Made by a program: the position numbers and the translations under genes. Shown one piece after another: positions 41,649-51,273 of a stretch of DNA of 64,000 nt. The first letter of the stretch is position 1; every line of letters starts with the position of its first letter. The notes below the pieces were generated by a model. It had not been told where the DNA came from. It did no database searches and saw nothing but the letters and a program-made list of their open reading frames with translations. Where the stretch lies: contig JBIQHD010000021.1 in NCBI GenBank assembly GCA_044508835.1, positions 1 through 64,000 of the forward strand, in the 5' to 3' direction. Source of the stretch: JAKFDI01 sp044508835. GTDB taxonomy: Bacteria > Pseudomonadota > Gammaproteobacteria > Burkholderiales > Burkholderiaceae_C.

Positions 41649-42716
41649 ATGGGTGTTTTCGTGAGCCAGCGTCCGCAGGGGCGCGCGCAGTTCGGCCGCT
41701 TCTTTCCGCCCAGCGCCGAGTGGCTGGCCAGGCAGCCCGCCGAGGCGGCGCTCGAGCCGGACCTGCCCATCGTGGACACGCACCACCACGTCTGGGACGC
41801 GCCCAACAACCGCTACCTCGTCGACGAGCTGGCGGCCGACCTGGGCGGCGGCCACAACGTCGTGGCCACCGTCTTCAACGAATGCCTGGCGATGTACCGC
41901 GCGGGCGGCCCGGTGGAGATGCGCCCCGTCGGCGAGACGGAGTTCGTCGCCGGCATCGCCGCCATGAGCGCGAGCGGCCTGTACGGCCCGGCGCGGATCG
42001 CCGCCGGCATCGTCGGCTTCGCCGACCTCACGCTCGGCGCGCGCGTCGAGCCGGTGCTGCAGGCCCACGTCGCCGCCGGCGGCGGCCGCTTCCGCGGCGT
42101 GCGGCATGCGGCAGGCTGGGACGCCGACCCCGTCATCGGCAACAGCCACACCAACCCGGGGCCGGGGCTGCTGCGCGAGCCCGCCTTCCGCGCCGGCCTC
42201 TCGTGCCTGCAGTCGCTGGGCCTGTCCTTCGACGCCTGGGTGTTCCATCCGCAGCTGGGCGACGTGGCCGACCTGGCGGGGGCCTTTCCCGACCTGGGCA
42301 TCACGCTCGTGCACGCCGGCGGCCCCCTCGGGTACGGCGCCTACGCGGGCCGGCGCGACGAGGTCTTCGCCGCATGGAAGGCCTCGATGGCGGAGATCGC
42401 CCGGCACCCCAACGTGTCGGTCAAGCTCGGCGGCCTGGTGCTGCGGCTGGCCGCCTTCGACTACCTCGCGCTCGACGCGCCGCCCGACTCGCTCACGCTG
42501 GCCTCGCACTGGCGGCCCTACCTCGAGACCTGCATCGAGCTCTTCGGCGCCGAGCGCTGCATGTTCGAGAGCAACTTCCCGGTGGACAAGCTGGGAACCG
42601 GCTACACCACCCTGTGGAACGCCTTCAAGCGCATCACCGCCGGCGCCAGCGCCGACGAGAAGGCCGCGCTCTACAGCGCGACGGCCCAGCGCGTCTACCG
42701 CCTCGCGTGGGACTGA
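41649..42716 (+). CDS. Amidohydrolase-2-family TIM-barrel hydrolase
   Basis: A 355-residue protein. The metal-binding HHH motif opens the barrel in DTHHHVWDAP (HxH), and the barrel continues with GFADLTLGARVEPVL, GVRHAAGWD, FDAWVFHPQL, VHAGGPLG and MFESNFPVDK (terminal Asp). The set resembles the 2-pyrone-4,6-dicarboxylate lactonase and related amidohydrolase-2 enzymes, which hydrolyse lactones or decarboxylate. The AGGAG at 41635 places the ATG at 41649. Its stop overlaps the next gene (TGATG). Confidence 0.85.
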   Translation: MGVFVSQRPQGRAQFGRFFPPSAEWLARQPAEAALEPDLPIVDTHHHVWDAPNNRYLVDELAADLGGGHNVVATVFNECLAMYRAGGPVEMRPVGETEFVAGIAAMSASGLYGPARIAAGIVGFADLTLGARVEPVLQAHVAAGGGRFRGVRHAAGWDADPVIGNSHTNPGPGLLREPAFRAGLSCLQSLGLSFDAWVFHPQLGDVADLAGAFPDLGITLVHAGGPLGYGAYAGRRDEVFAAWKASMAEIARHPNVSVKLGGLVLRLAAFDYLALDAPPDSLTLASHWRPYLETCIELFGAERCMFESNFPVDKLGTGYTTLWNAFKRITAGASADEKAALYSATAQRVYRLAWD

Positions 42717-43732
42717 TGCCGATGCGGCATGCCGGCCCGTCCGGCGGCACCATGGCGGTGGCCGAGATCCGCGACCCCGGCGCCGCGGGCGTGCTGGTGC
42801 CCGCGCGCCGGCCGATCCCGGTCCCGCGCGCCGGCGAGGTGCTGATCCAGGTCGCCGCCGCGGGCGTCAACCGCGCCGACGTGATGCAGCGCCAGGGCAC
42901 GTACCCCATGCCGCCCGGCGCGCCGGCCGAGGTGCCGGGCCTGGAGGTGTCGGGCACCGTGGCCGCCGTGGGCGAAGGCGTGCGGCGCTGGCGGCCGGGC
43001 GACGCGGTGTGCGCGCTGCTGATCGGCGAAGGCTACGCGGAGTACGCCGTCGCCCCCGAGGCGCAGTGCATGGCGGTGCCGCCCGGCGTCACGCTCGTCG
43101 ACGCGGCGGGCCTGCCCGAGACCTACTGCACCGTGTGGACCAACCTCATCGAGCGCGCCCGGCTGAAGGCCGGCGAGGTGCTGCTCGTGCAGGGCGGCTC
43201 CAGCGGCATCGGGGTCACGGCGATCCTGCTGGCCAAGGCCTTCGGCGCCACCGTGCTGGCGACGGCCGGCAGCGCGGCCAAGTGCGCCGCCTGCCTGGCG
43301 CTGGGCGCGGACCGCGCGATCGACTACCGCCGCGAGGACTTCCACGACGCCGCGCTCGCGTTCACCGGCGGCCGGGGCGTCGACGTCATCCTCGATCTCG
43401 TCGGCCCGCCCTACATGGCGCGCGAGATCGCGCTGCTGCGGACCTCGGGGCGGCTGGTGTTCGTGGGGCTGATCGGCGGCAGCCGCGCCGAGATCGACCT
43501 GATGCAGGTGGTGCTCAAGCGCCTGACGGTCACCGGCTCGAGCCTGCGCTCGCGCTCCGTCGAGGAGAAGGGCGAGCTCTGCCGCGCGCTCGAGGACCGG
43601 GCGTGGCCGCTGTTCGCCGACGGCCGGCTGCGTGCCGTGACCCACGCCACCTTCCCGCTCGCGCAGGCGGGGGAGGCCCATGCGCTGATGGAGAGCAGCG
43701 CGCACGTCGGCAAGGTGCTGCTGCTGCCCTGA
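42716..43732 (+). CDS. Zinc-independent MDR quinone oxidoreductase/enoyl reductase
   Basis: A 338-residue medium-chain dehydrogenase/reductase of the QOR type. AAGVNRADVMQRQGTYPMPPGAP, GLEVSGTVAAVGEGV, the NADPH-binding VQGGSSGIGVTAILLAKAFGA and VILDLVGPPYM are present; the zinc-ligand cysteines of alcohol dehydrogenases are lacking. It may reduce an enoyl or quinone intermediate. The TGATG junction with the amidohydrolase shows coupling. It converges with the second livF. Confidence 0.88.
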   Translation: MPMRHAGPSGGTMAVAEIRDPGAAGVLVPARRPIPVPRAGEVLIQVAAAGVNRADVMQRQGTYPMPPGAPAEVPGLEVSGTVAAVGEGVRRWRPGDAVCALLIGEGYAEYAVAPEAQCMAVPPGVTLVDAAGLPETYCTVWTNLIERARLKAGEVLLVQGGSSGIGVTAILLAKAFGATVLATAGSAAKCAACLALGADRAIDYRREDFHDAALAFTGGRGVDVILDLVGPPYMAREIALLRTSGRLVFVGLIGGSRAEIDLMQVVLKRLTVTGSSLRSRSVEEKGELCRALEDRAWPLFADGRLRAVTHATFPLAQAGEAHALMESSAHVGKVLLLP

Positions 43733-43734
43733 CG

Positions 43735-43752
43735 GCCCGGCCCCGGCCGGGC
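43735..43752. terminator. Possible bidirectional terminator hairpin
   Basis: GCCCGGCC-CC-GGCCGGGC forms an 8-bp GC stem between the convergent quinone-oxidoreductase and livF genes. There is no T-tract on either strand, so this is a weak case. Confidence 0.35.
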
Positions 43753-43762
43753 GCCGCGACGG

Positions 43763-44455
43763 CTACAGGTACTCGTCGGCCAGCGCGACGTCGCGCATCT
43801 CCTCCACGCTGCCGCTGCGCTTCACGTCGCCGCCGCGCATCACGTAGACCCGGTTCGCCACCTTCAGCGCCGGCCGCGCCATCTGCTCGGTCATGAGGAT
43901 GGTGGTGCCGCGCTGCTGCAGGTGGCGGATCGCCTCGCTGATGCGCGCGATCCACACCGGCGCGAGCCCGAGGAAGGGCTCGTCCAGCAGCAGCAGCTTG
44001 GGGAAGGAGCACACGGCGCGCGCCAGGGCGACGATCTGCTGCTCGCCGCCGCTGAGCTGGCCCGCCGGCTGGTCGGCGCGCTCGGCGATCAGCGGGAAGG
44101 TGGTGCGCACCCAGTCGTACGCGGCCTTGCGCTGCTGCGCGCCGCGGCCGGCCGCGCCCGACAGCACGTTGTCGGCCACGCTCAGCGACGCGAAGACGCG
44201 CCGCCCTTCCGGCGAGTACCCGATGCCCAGCCGCGCCCGAGACGCGCAGGGCACGGCGGCGAGGTCGCGGCCGTCGAAGCGGATGCTTCCGCCGCTGGCG
44301 GGCACCAGCCCGCAGACCGCGTTGATCAGGCTCGACTTGCCGGCGCCGTTGGCGCCGACGAGCAGCACGGTCTCGCCCGCGCGCACGTCGACGCTCACGC
44401 CGCGCAGCGCCTTGATGCCGCCGTAGCGGACTTCCAGATCACGGATGGTGAGCAT
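43763..44455 (-). CDS. livF: Second Liv-type ABC transporter ATPase LivF
   Basis: A 230-residue ATPase. Walker A GANGAGKSSL, LGIGYSPEGRRVFASLSVADNV, LSGGEQQIVALARAV, Walker B LLLLDEPFLGLAPV and TEQMARPALKVANRVYVMRGG are clear. It is shorter than the first LivF (273) because it lacks that C-terminal tail. Last gene of the second liv operon; nine bases follow livG. Confidence 0.9.
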   Translation of the reverse strand: MLTIRDLEVRYGGIKALRGVSVDVRAGETVLLVGANGAGKSSLINAVCGLVPASGGSIRFDGRDLAAVPCASRARLGIGYSPEGRRVFASLSVADNVLSGAAGRGAQQRKAAYDWVRTTFPLIAERADQPAGQLSGGEQQIVALARAVCSFPKLLLLDEPFLGLAPVWIARISEAIRHLQQRGTTILMTEQMARPALKVANRVYVMRGGDVKRSGSVEEMRDVALADEYL

Positions 44456-44464
44456 GGTCCGCCT

Positions 44465-45240
<776 letters not shown>

Positions 45241-45244
<4 letters not shown>

Positions 45245-46260
45245 GTCGTCTTCTCCGCCCGCTCGAGGGGCTGGCCGTCGGCGCGCGGCGCGGCGCGCCC
45301 GCCCAGGTACGGCAGGCGGATGCCCGCGATGCCGTTGCGCGCCAGCATCACCACCGCGATGACGAGGATGCCGTAGAGCGCCGGCGAGTATTCGCCCCTG
45401 CTGCTGAACATCTGCGTGGCCGTGGTCAGCACGGCGGCGCCGAGCAGCGGCCCCAGCATCGAGGCGCGCCCGCCCACGATCGCGAAGACGATGTAGCTGA
45501 AGCCCGACATCGTGCTGAACGAGCTCGGGTGCGCCGTCATCAGCATGTTGACGAGCGCGAAGCCCGCCAGCCCCGCCACGCCGGCCGAGACGACCAGGCC
45601 GATGGTCTTGTAGCGCCGCGTCACCAGGCCGAGGCTCGTGGCCAGCGTCTCGTTCTCGCTGATCGCCGCGAACTCGCGCCGGTAGACCGCGGTGATGCCG
45701 GCGGTGACGAGCGCCGCGAGCAGGCCGATGATGCAGGTGACGACGAGCACCGCCTCGTTGCTGGACAGCGCCATGCCCGCGAACGTGGTGGCCGGCACGC
45801 CGGCGATGCCGTTGGAGCCGCCGGTGACGCCCGGCACCTCGAACAGCAGCAGCTGCAGCACCTCGTTGAAGGCGAAGGTCACCAGCACGAAGTACGTGCC
45901 CTTGAGCCGCAGCACGAGTGACCCGAGCGGCAGGGCCACGAGCGCCGGCACGGCGAAGCTGATGAGCAGCAGCGCCGCCAGGTTGGTGATGCCGGCCTTG
46001 GCCGCCAGCGCGATCGCATAGCCGCCCAGCGCCATGAACGCCGGCAGCGCGAACGACAGCAGGTCCATGCGCAGCATGATGTACACGCTGAACGCGGCGA
46101 CGGTGGCGATCAGGATCTGGTTGGTCAGCGAGTAGACGAGCGGGCTGCGGGTCGCGAACGGCACCGCGAGCGCCAGCGCGAGCACGGCGATCGTTGCCAC
46201 TTCGCCCCGCCCGACGAATCCGGACGCACGGCCCATGGTGGAGACCTTTTCGTTGTGCAT
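45241..46260 (-). CDS. livM: Second Liv-type ABC transporter permease LivM
   Basis: A 339-residue permease. DLLSFALPAFMALGGYAIALAAKAG, LRLKGTYFVLVTFAFNEVLQLLL, VYRREFAAISENETLATSLGLVTRRYKTIGLVVSAGVAGLAGFAL and GGRASMLGPLLGAAVLT are the family blocks. The ATG at 46260 is two bases after livH; an ATG at 46236 is a fair alternative. About nine transmembrane helices. Confidence 0.9.
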
Positions 46261-46262
46261 GG

Positions 46263-47129
46263 TCAGGCCGCCCGCACCTGGCGCCCGAACAGCCCGGTGG
46301 GGCGGACCACCAGCGTGGCCAGCACCAGCAGGAACAGCGTCAGCGCGCCGATCGAGCCGCCCAGGTAGATGCTCGAGTAGGCCTCCACCAGGCCCACGAC
46401 GAACGCGGCCACGGCGGCGCCGACGACGCTGCCGAGCCCGCCCAGGATGACGATCATGAAGGACATGATCAGGATCGAGTCGCCCACGTGCGGATGCAGC
46501 GACAGGATGGGCGTGACCAGCGCGCCGGTGAACCCGGCCAGCCCCGTGGCCACGGCGAAGGCCGCCGGGAACAGGATCTTCGGCGGCAGGCCGAGCGCGG
46601 TGGCCACGGGGCGGTCGTCCGCGAGCGCGCGCAGCGCGCGCCCCAGGTCCGACTTGTAGAGCAGCACGTAGACCGCGGCGATGGCCGCCAGGCAGGCGCA
46701 CAGCACCACCAGGTTGGCGTAGGGCACGTAGATGCCGCCGCTGCGCCAGCTGCCCGACACCGGGAAGCGGAACTCCACCGGCTCGGTGCCGAAGGCCACC
46801 ACGAGCGCGGTGCCCATGACGAGGTACAGGCCCATGGTCAGCATCATCGTGGCCAGGTGGTCGTCGATGTGCCGCTCCAGGACCAGCAGCTCGAAGACGA
46901 AGCCCAGGCCGGCGCATGCGGCGGTGGCGACGAGCACCGCCACCGGATACGGCAGGCCGAGCTGGTTCACCACGGCGAACGCCACGTACCCGCCCAGCAT
47001 GTAGAACCCGCCGTGCGCGAAGTTGATGACGCCGAGGATGCCGTAGATGAGCGTGAAGCCCAGGCTCAGCAGCGCGTACTGCGCGCCGAGCCCGATGCCG
47101 ATGATTCCCGCCGAGATTGCCGTTTCCAT
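46263..47129 (-). CDS. livH: Second Liv-type ABC transporter permease LivH
   Basis: A 288-residue permease. QYALLSLGFTLIYGILGVINFAHGGFYMLGGYVAFAV is the LivH signature, and ALRALADDRPVATALGLPPKILFPAAFAVATGLAGFTG the coupling loop. MIVILGGLGSVVGAAVAAFVVGLVEAYSSIYLG is the C-terminal pair. It follows the binding-protein gene by about 50 bases. Confidence 0.9.
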   Translation of the reverse strand: METAISAGIIGIGLGAQYALLSLGFTLIYGILGVINFAHGGFYMLGGYVAFAVVNQLGLPYPVAVLVATAACAGLGFVFELLVLERHIDDHLATMMLTMGLYLVMGTALVVAFGTEPVEFRFPVSGSWRSGGIYVPYANLVVLCACLAAIAAVYVLLYKSDLGRALRALADDRPVATALGLPPKILFPAAFAVATGLAGFTGALVTPILSLHPHVGDSILIMSFMIVILGGLGSVVGAAVAAFVVGLVEAYSSIYLGGSIGALTLFLLVLATLVVRPTGLFGRQVRAA

Positions 47130-47178
47130 GTCCGCCCGGTGACGTTGGTTGCGCGCCTGTGCCTCGCCTGCCCCGCGG

Positions 47179-48372
47179 CTACTGGTCGGCCACGCGGACC
47201 GAGGACACGCCGAGGTTCTTGCCCTTGACGATCAGGCCGATGCCCACCGGGAAGCCGAACTCCTGGCGGATGCCGAAGCTGGGCTTGCCGGTCCAGTCGC
47301 CCTTGCCGAGCCAGGGGTCGTCGATCGGCAGCTTGCGCAGCTCCTCCGCGACCTTCGGCCCGTCCGCGCTGGTGCCGGCGTTGGAGATGGCCTTCAGCGC
47401 CAGGCGGCCCGACGCGGCGAACAGCGCCACGACCACCGCGTTCCCGGCGGGCGACTGCGCGAGGTGCTTCTGGCGCGCGGCCACCGCCTCGAGGTTGGCC
47501 GGCTCGACGTTGACCGACTCGATCCAGTAGAAGTTGCCCAGCGACTCGATGCCGCCCGCGCCGCGGATGATCTCTTCCGTCGCCGTGCCGCCCAGGCGCC
47601 CGAAGATGCCCTTGAAGCCGGCCTCCAGCAGCTGCTTGACCAGCGTGGCGGCGTCGCCGGGCGGCGAGGTGGAGGTGTCGATCGCCGACGGGTTGGACCG
47701 CAGGATGCGCGCCACGATCGGCGCGAAGTTGGTCGTGCCGCGCTGGTAGTACTCCTCCTTGGCGTCGATGCCGACCTCGCGGTAGGCCTCGGCGGCCACC
47801 GAGGCCACGTCGGTGCCGGCCTGGTCGTTGGGCGCCACCAGCACGACCGACTTGATGTCGAACTTCTCCTTGGCGATCTTCACCAGCGGCTTGGCCCACG
47901 CGCTCGGGCCCGGCGCGGCGTGGAAGGCGAGCGGCCACTGGGGACCGATCGCGTCCTTGGCGAAGCCGGAGTTCATGGTCACCTGGCGGTTGCGCTCGGC
48001 CACGGGCTTGATGCCGGTGGCCTCGGGCGAGCCGACCGGCCCGACGATCACGCCGACGCCCTGGCTCGCGAGGTTGTTGGCCGCGGCTGCCGCGCCTTCG
48101 GCCGAGTACTTGGAGTCGTAGCTCAGCACCACCACCTTGCACTTCTTGCCGCCCATGGGCAGGCCGCCGGCCTCGTTGAATTCCGCCGCGGCGATCTCGA
48201 CCCCGTTGCGCGCCGAGATGCCCCACAGCGCGGCGCCGCCCGACATCGGGCCCACCACGCCGACCTTGGCCTCGCAGCCCTGCGCATTCGCGCCGGCGCA
48301 GAACTGCGCGAGTGCCAATGCCGAGGCGGCCATCACCGCGCGATATCGACCTTGTCCACCTGCTCCTGCCAT
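47179..48372 (-). CDS. Second Liv-type periplasmic substrate-binding protein
   Basis: A 397-residue type I binding protein. A signal peptide lies in MAGAGGQGRYRAVMAASALALAQFCAGANAQ. The mature part begins EAKVGVVGPMSGGAALWGISARNGVEIAAAEFNEAGGLP. The Ca. SYDSKYSAEGAAAAANNLASQGVGVIVGPVGSPEATGIKPVAERN is the ligand-cleft segment of the group. The ligand is unknown, but its place at the head of the second liv operon and under site e suggests it is the substrate of this cluster. The ATG follows AGGAGACAGAG. Confidence 0.88.
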   Translation of the reverse strand: MAGAGGQGRYRAVMAASALALAQFCAGANAQGCEAKVGVVGPMSGGAALWGISARNGVEIAAAEFNEAGGLPMGGKKCKVVVLSYDSKYSAEGAAAAANNLASQGVGVIVGPVGSPEATGIKPVAERNRQVTMNSGFAKDAIGPQWPLAFHAAPGPSAWAKPLVKIAKEKFDIKSVVLVAPNDQAGTDVASVAAEAYREVGIDAKEEYYQRGTTNFAPIVARILRSNPSAIDTSTSPPGDAATLVKQLLEAGFKGIFGRLGGTATEEIIRGAGGIESLGNFYWIESVNVEPANLEAVAARQKHLAQSPAGNAVVVALFAASGRLALKAISNAGTSADGPKVAEELRKLPIDDPWLGKGDWTGKPSFGIRQEFGFPVGIGLIVKGKNLGVSSVRVADQ

Positions 48373-48499
48373 CTCTGTCTCCTGAATGAATAGGAAAGAT
48401 TCACGGTGCGTGCGGCGGCCCTTTCGCGCCGTGCTGCCGATGGATGATTGACGTTGACCTATGCCTTCGACATGAGGAGAACCCTCGTCCCGAGCGAAC

Positions 48500-48513
48500 A
48501 TCACGTATGTGAT
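48500..48513 (-). promoter_or_regulatory. Cluster palindrome site e (ATCAC-GTAT-GTGAT)
   Basis: A perfect palindrome. On the minus strand GTTCG follows, then CGAGGGTTCTCCT after 12 bases (48475-48487), the same spacing as at site b. It lies 128 bases before the second liv operon and points at it. Confidence 0.75.
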
Positions 48514-48536
48514 TCGAAAGCCCTTTGAGAGCGCCT

Positions 48537-49370
48537 TCAGGCGCGCCCGGAAAGGCTTTCCTCGAACGTGCGGTCGATGCGGTCGAAGCGGCGCCGGATC
48601 AATGCGCGGCTTTCCTCGTGGGGAAGGATGTACAGGCGATTGGCGACGATGGCGTCGACGATCTGCGCCGCCACCTCGTCCACGCCGAGCACGCGCCCGG
48701 CCATGTCGGCATTGCCCTCGCCCTGGTCGCGCACGCGCGGCGAGGACGCCGGCCCGCCGAGCGCGTCCGGCCGGTTGCGCTCGGACTCGCCGATGCGGGT
48801 GGCCACGCGCATCGGGCACAGCACCGACGCGCCGATGCCGTGCGGGCGGAGCTCGCGCGCGAGCACTTCGGCCATCGCCACCACGCCGTACTTCGTCACG
48901 CAGTAGGGCCCGAGCTCGGCATTGGGCACGAGCCCCGCGAACGACGAGGTGAACAGCACGTGCCCGCCCTGGCCCTGCTCGATCATGCGGGGCACGAACG
49001 CGGCGATGCCGTGGACCGGCCCCCACAGGTTGACCTGGAACAGCCACTCCCAGTCGCTGCGTTTCATCGCGGCCATCGGCCCGCCCACGGCCACGCCGGC
49101 GTTGTTGAAGACGACGTGGACCGCCCCCATGCGCGAGAAGGCCGCGTCGGCCAGGCGCTGCACGTCGGCTTCGCGGCCGACGTCGCAGGCCACGCCCTCG
49201 ACCGCGGCGCCTTCGGCCGCCAGGTCCGCCACCGCGCGTTCGAGCGTGCGCGGCTCGATGTCGGCCAGCACCAGGCGCGTGCCGCGCGCGGCCAGCGCCC
49301 GCGCCGTCGCCAGCCCGATGCCGCTCGCGCCGCCGGTGATGACGGCCACCTTTCCGTTCAGGTCATCCAT
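48537..49370 (-). CDS. Short-chain dehydrogenase/reductase (second copy)
   Basis: A 277-residue SDR. GGASGIGLATARALAARG, NNAGVAVGG, TSSFAGLVP and the catalytic YCVTKYGVVA (YxxxK) are visible. It has the ADILEPRTLERAVADLAAEG (NAD-type Asp) segment, so NAD(H) is likely. A C-terminal tail (LYILPHEESRALIRRRFDRIDRTFEESL) is typical of long SDRs of the hydroxyacyl group. Its start lies inside the 3' end of the SMP-30-like gene (eight-base overlap). Confidence 0.88.
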   Translation of the reverse strand: MDDLNGKVAVITGGASGIGLATARALAARGTRLVLADIEPRTLERAVADLAAEGAAVEGVACDVGREADVQRLADAAFSRMGAVHVVFNNAGVAVGGPMAAMKRSDWEWLFQVNLWGPVHGIAAFVPRMIEQGQGGHVLFTSSFAGLVPNAELGPYCVTKYGVVAMAEVLARELRPHGIGASVLCPMRVATRIGESERNRPDALGGPASSPRVRDQGEGNADMAGRVLGVDEVAAQIVDAIVANRLYILPHEESRALIRRRFDRIDRTFEESLSGRA

Positions 49371-51066
49371 GGTTGCTTCCCCGTGCGCGCGATGCGCGCA
49401 GGCACCACACCGATCCGTCCTCGTTGCCGCCCACGTAGATGGCGCCGTCGGCGGCGTCCACGGCCAGCCCGTTCGCCACGCCGACCAGCGGCCAGTTCGA
49501 CGCGAGGACGGGATAGACCGGCAGCCCGTCCGCGATGGCGCACGTCGCGCCGGTGTCCCGGTCGATCGCCAGCAGCCGGCCGCCGTTGGCGTCGATGGCG
49601 AGCAGGCGCCCGTCGGGGCCGAGGTCCAGCGCCGTCGGCCGGCCGATGCCCGCGGCGACCAGCACGTCCTGCCGGCCGCTGGCGAGGTCGACGAGGCTGA
49701 TGCGCTGGCCCAGGCTCTCGGCCACGTAGAGCGTGCCGCCGCACGCCACCACGCCCAGCGGCCCGAGCAGCGAGCGGCCGGCCACGGCGCGGCGCGTCTC
49801 GTCGCCGCCGAGGTCGAGCGACACGACCTCGCCGCTCAGGAACTCGGCCACGTAGGCCGCCCCGGCGTCGAGCCACAGCGCGCTGGGCATGCGCACGCCC
49901 TGGTAGGTGCCGGCATTCAGCGGGCGGCAGCCGAAGTCTTCGGTGTCCACCACGTGGACGCGGCCATCCGCGCCGTTCGCCATCGGGAACTGGTAGCCGC
50001 TGGCCAAGTACAGCGCGCCGCCCGGGCCGAAGCGCAGGCAGCCCGGCAGCGGGAAGCCGTTGCGCGCGTAGTAGCTGCCGGCGGTGGGCACCAGGGCGCG
50101 GGCGGCGCGGTCGAGGCGGCGCACCGACAGGCCGTCGTTGACGTACAGCCGGCCGCCGTCGGCCGCCATGCTGGTGATCCCCGGCGTACCCAGGGGCGAG
50201 AAGCTGCGCACCACGCGGCAGCCGTCGGCCAGGTCGAGCTCCATGACCGAGGCGTCGCGCAGGCTGGACACGAACAGCCGGTGGCCCGGCGCCAGCAGCA
50301 GGTTGTCCAGCGGCGGCAGCACGCCCTGCGAGAGCACGTGCATCGAGCGGCCGTCCTCGCTGACGCGCCACAGCATGCCCGAGCCCTCGCTGTAGCCGCT
50401 GACGTAGATCTCGCCGTCCGGGCCCACCTTGAGGGCCGAGTTGTGCGGGAAGCTCACGTCCAGCAGCGTCCATGCGCCGGTGTCCGGGTTCACGCGGGCG
50501 ATCCTCCCACCGGCGACGGTCACGAGCAGGTGGCCCTCGCGGTCGAAGTCCATGGCGTTCGTCGAGGCGAAGGCCTTGGTGATCAGCCGCGCCGGCGCCC
50601 TGCCGTGCGGATCGATCTCGTAGAGCCCGTTGCCGGCGATGAACTGGCCGACGAACAGCCGGCCGGTGCGGCGGTCGAACTGGATGCCGTTGGCGCCGGC
50701 GATGCCCGAGTAGATGGCGCGCGCCCGGCCCGACTTCTCGATGCGGAAGACCGATTCGCCGCCGAGACCCGTGGCGCAGCTCGTCCAGCAGGTGCCCTGG
50801 CCGTCGGAGGTGATGTCGTCGACGCCGAGCACGCCGCGCTGGAAGTCGACGTGCACCGAGACGCCGCCCGTGGACGGATCGAGCCGCGAGATGCGCGCGC
50901 TCTGCACGTTGCCGACGAGGATGCTGCCGTCGTCGTGGAACGCCATGCCGCAGCAGCCCCGCAGCGGCGTGCCGGGAACGAGCAGCTCCGCGGTGTAGGC
51001 CGCATCGAGAACGCGAAGGCCGCTTGCTCCGGCATGCGGCGGGCGGGACTCGGGCTTCGGATTCAC
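49363..51066 (-). CDS. Long SMP-30/gluconolactonase-like beta-propeller protein
   Basis: A 567-residue protein made of two successive propeller-like domains (repeats of the type GLDDITSDGQGTCW, SGIAGANGIQFDRRTGRLFVGQ, TNAMDFDREGHLLVTV, PHNSALKVGPDGEIYVSGY, ANGLAVDAADGAIYVGGN). Stand-alone SMP-30 proteins are about 300 residues, so this is nearly double length. No signal peptide is visible with the GTG at 51066 (box AGGAGTTGCG). It could be a lactonase or a non-catalytic ligand-binding protein. It begins an operon with the SDR gene. Confidence 0.75.
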   Translation of the reverse strand: MNPKPESRPPHAGASGLRVLDAAYTAELLVPGTPLRGCCGMAFHDDGSILVGNVQSARISRLDPSTGGVSVHVDFQRGVLGVDDITSDGQGTCWTSCATGLGGESVFRIEKSGRARAIYSGIAGANGIQFDRRTGRLFVGQFIAGNGLYEIDPHGRAPARLITKAFASTNAMDFDREGHLLVTVAGGRIARVNPDTGAWTLLDVSFPHNSALKVGPDGEIYVSGYSEGSGMLWRVSEDGRSMHVLSQGVLPPLDNLLLAPGHRLFVSSLRDASVMELDLADGCRVVRSFSPLGTPGITSMAADGGRLYVNDGLSVRRLDRAARALVPTAGSYYARNGFPLPGCLRFGPGGALYLASGYQFPMANGADGRVHVVDTEDFGCRPLNAGTYQGVRMPSALWLDAGAAYVAEFLSGEVVSLDLGGDETRRAVAGRSLLGPLGVVACGGTLYVAESLGQRISLVDLASGRQDVLVAAGIGRPTALDLGPDGRLLAIDANGGRLLAIDRDTGATCAIADGLPVYPVLASNWPLVGVANGLAVDAADGAIYVGGNEDGSVWCLRASRARGSNHG

Positions 51067-51183
51067 CGCAACTCCTGTGCAGGGCGACGTGGTGTCTTCG
51101 GGGAGAGGCGTTTCGCCGGCGGCCCCTGACCTGCGCTCGATCATCACCCATCGCGCGAAGGCAGGCGCGCGTACGGGCAAAGG

Positions 51184-51197
51184 ATCACGAGTGTGAT
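51184..51197 (+). promoter_or_regulatory. Cluster palindrome site f (ATCAC-GAGT-GTGAT)
   Basis: A perfect palindrome followed by ATTGGCC on the plus strand, pointing at the APH kinase gene 77 bases downstream. It lies in the divergent promoter region with the SMP-30-like gene (start 51066). Confidence 0.75.
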
Positions 51198-51273
51198 ATT
51201 GGCCGGGCGCGGTGCCGCGTCCGCCCACCCATGGCCCATGCTCGGCGGCTGCGAAGCGAGACACGACCGAGCG

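Noticed and set aside
43735..43752. GC hairpin as a firm intrinsic terminator
   Set aside because: It lacks a T-run on either strand and such palindromes are common by chance at this base composition. It is kept as a low-confidence entry only.
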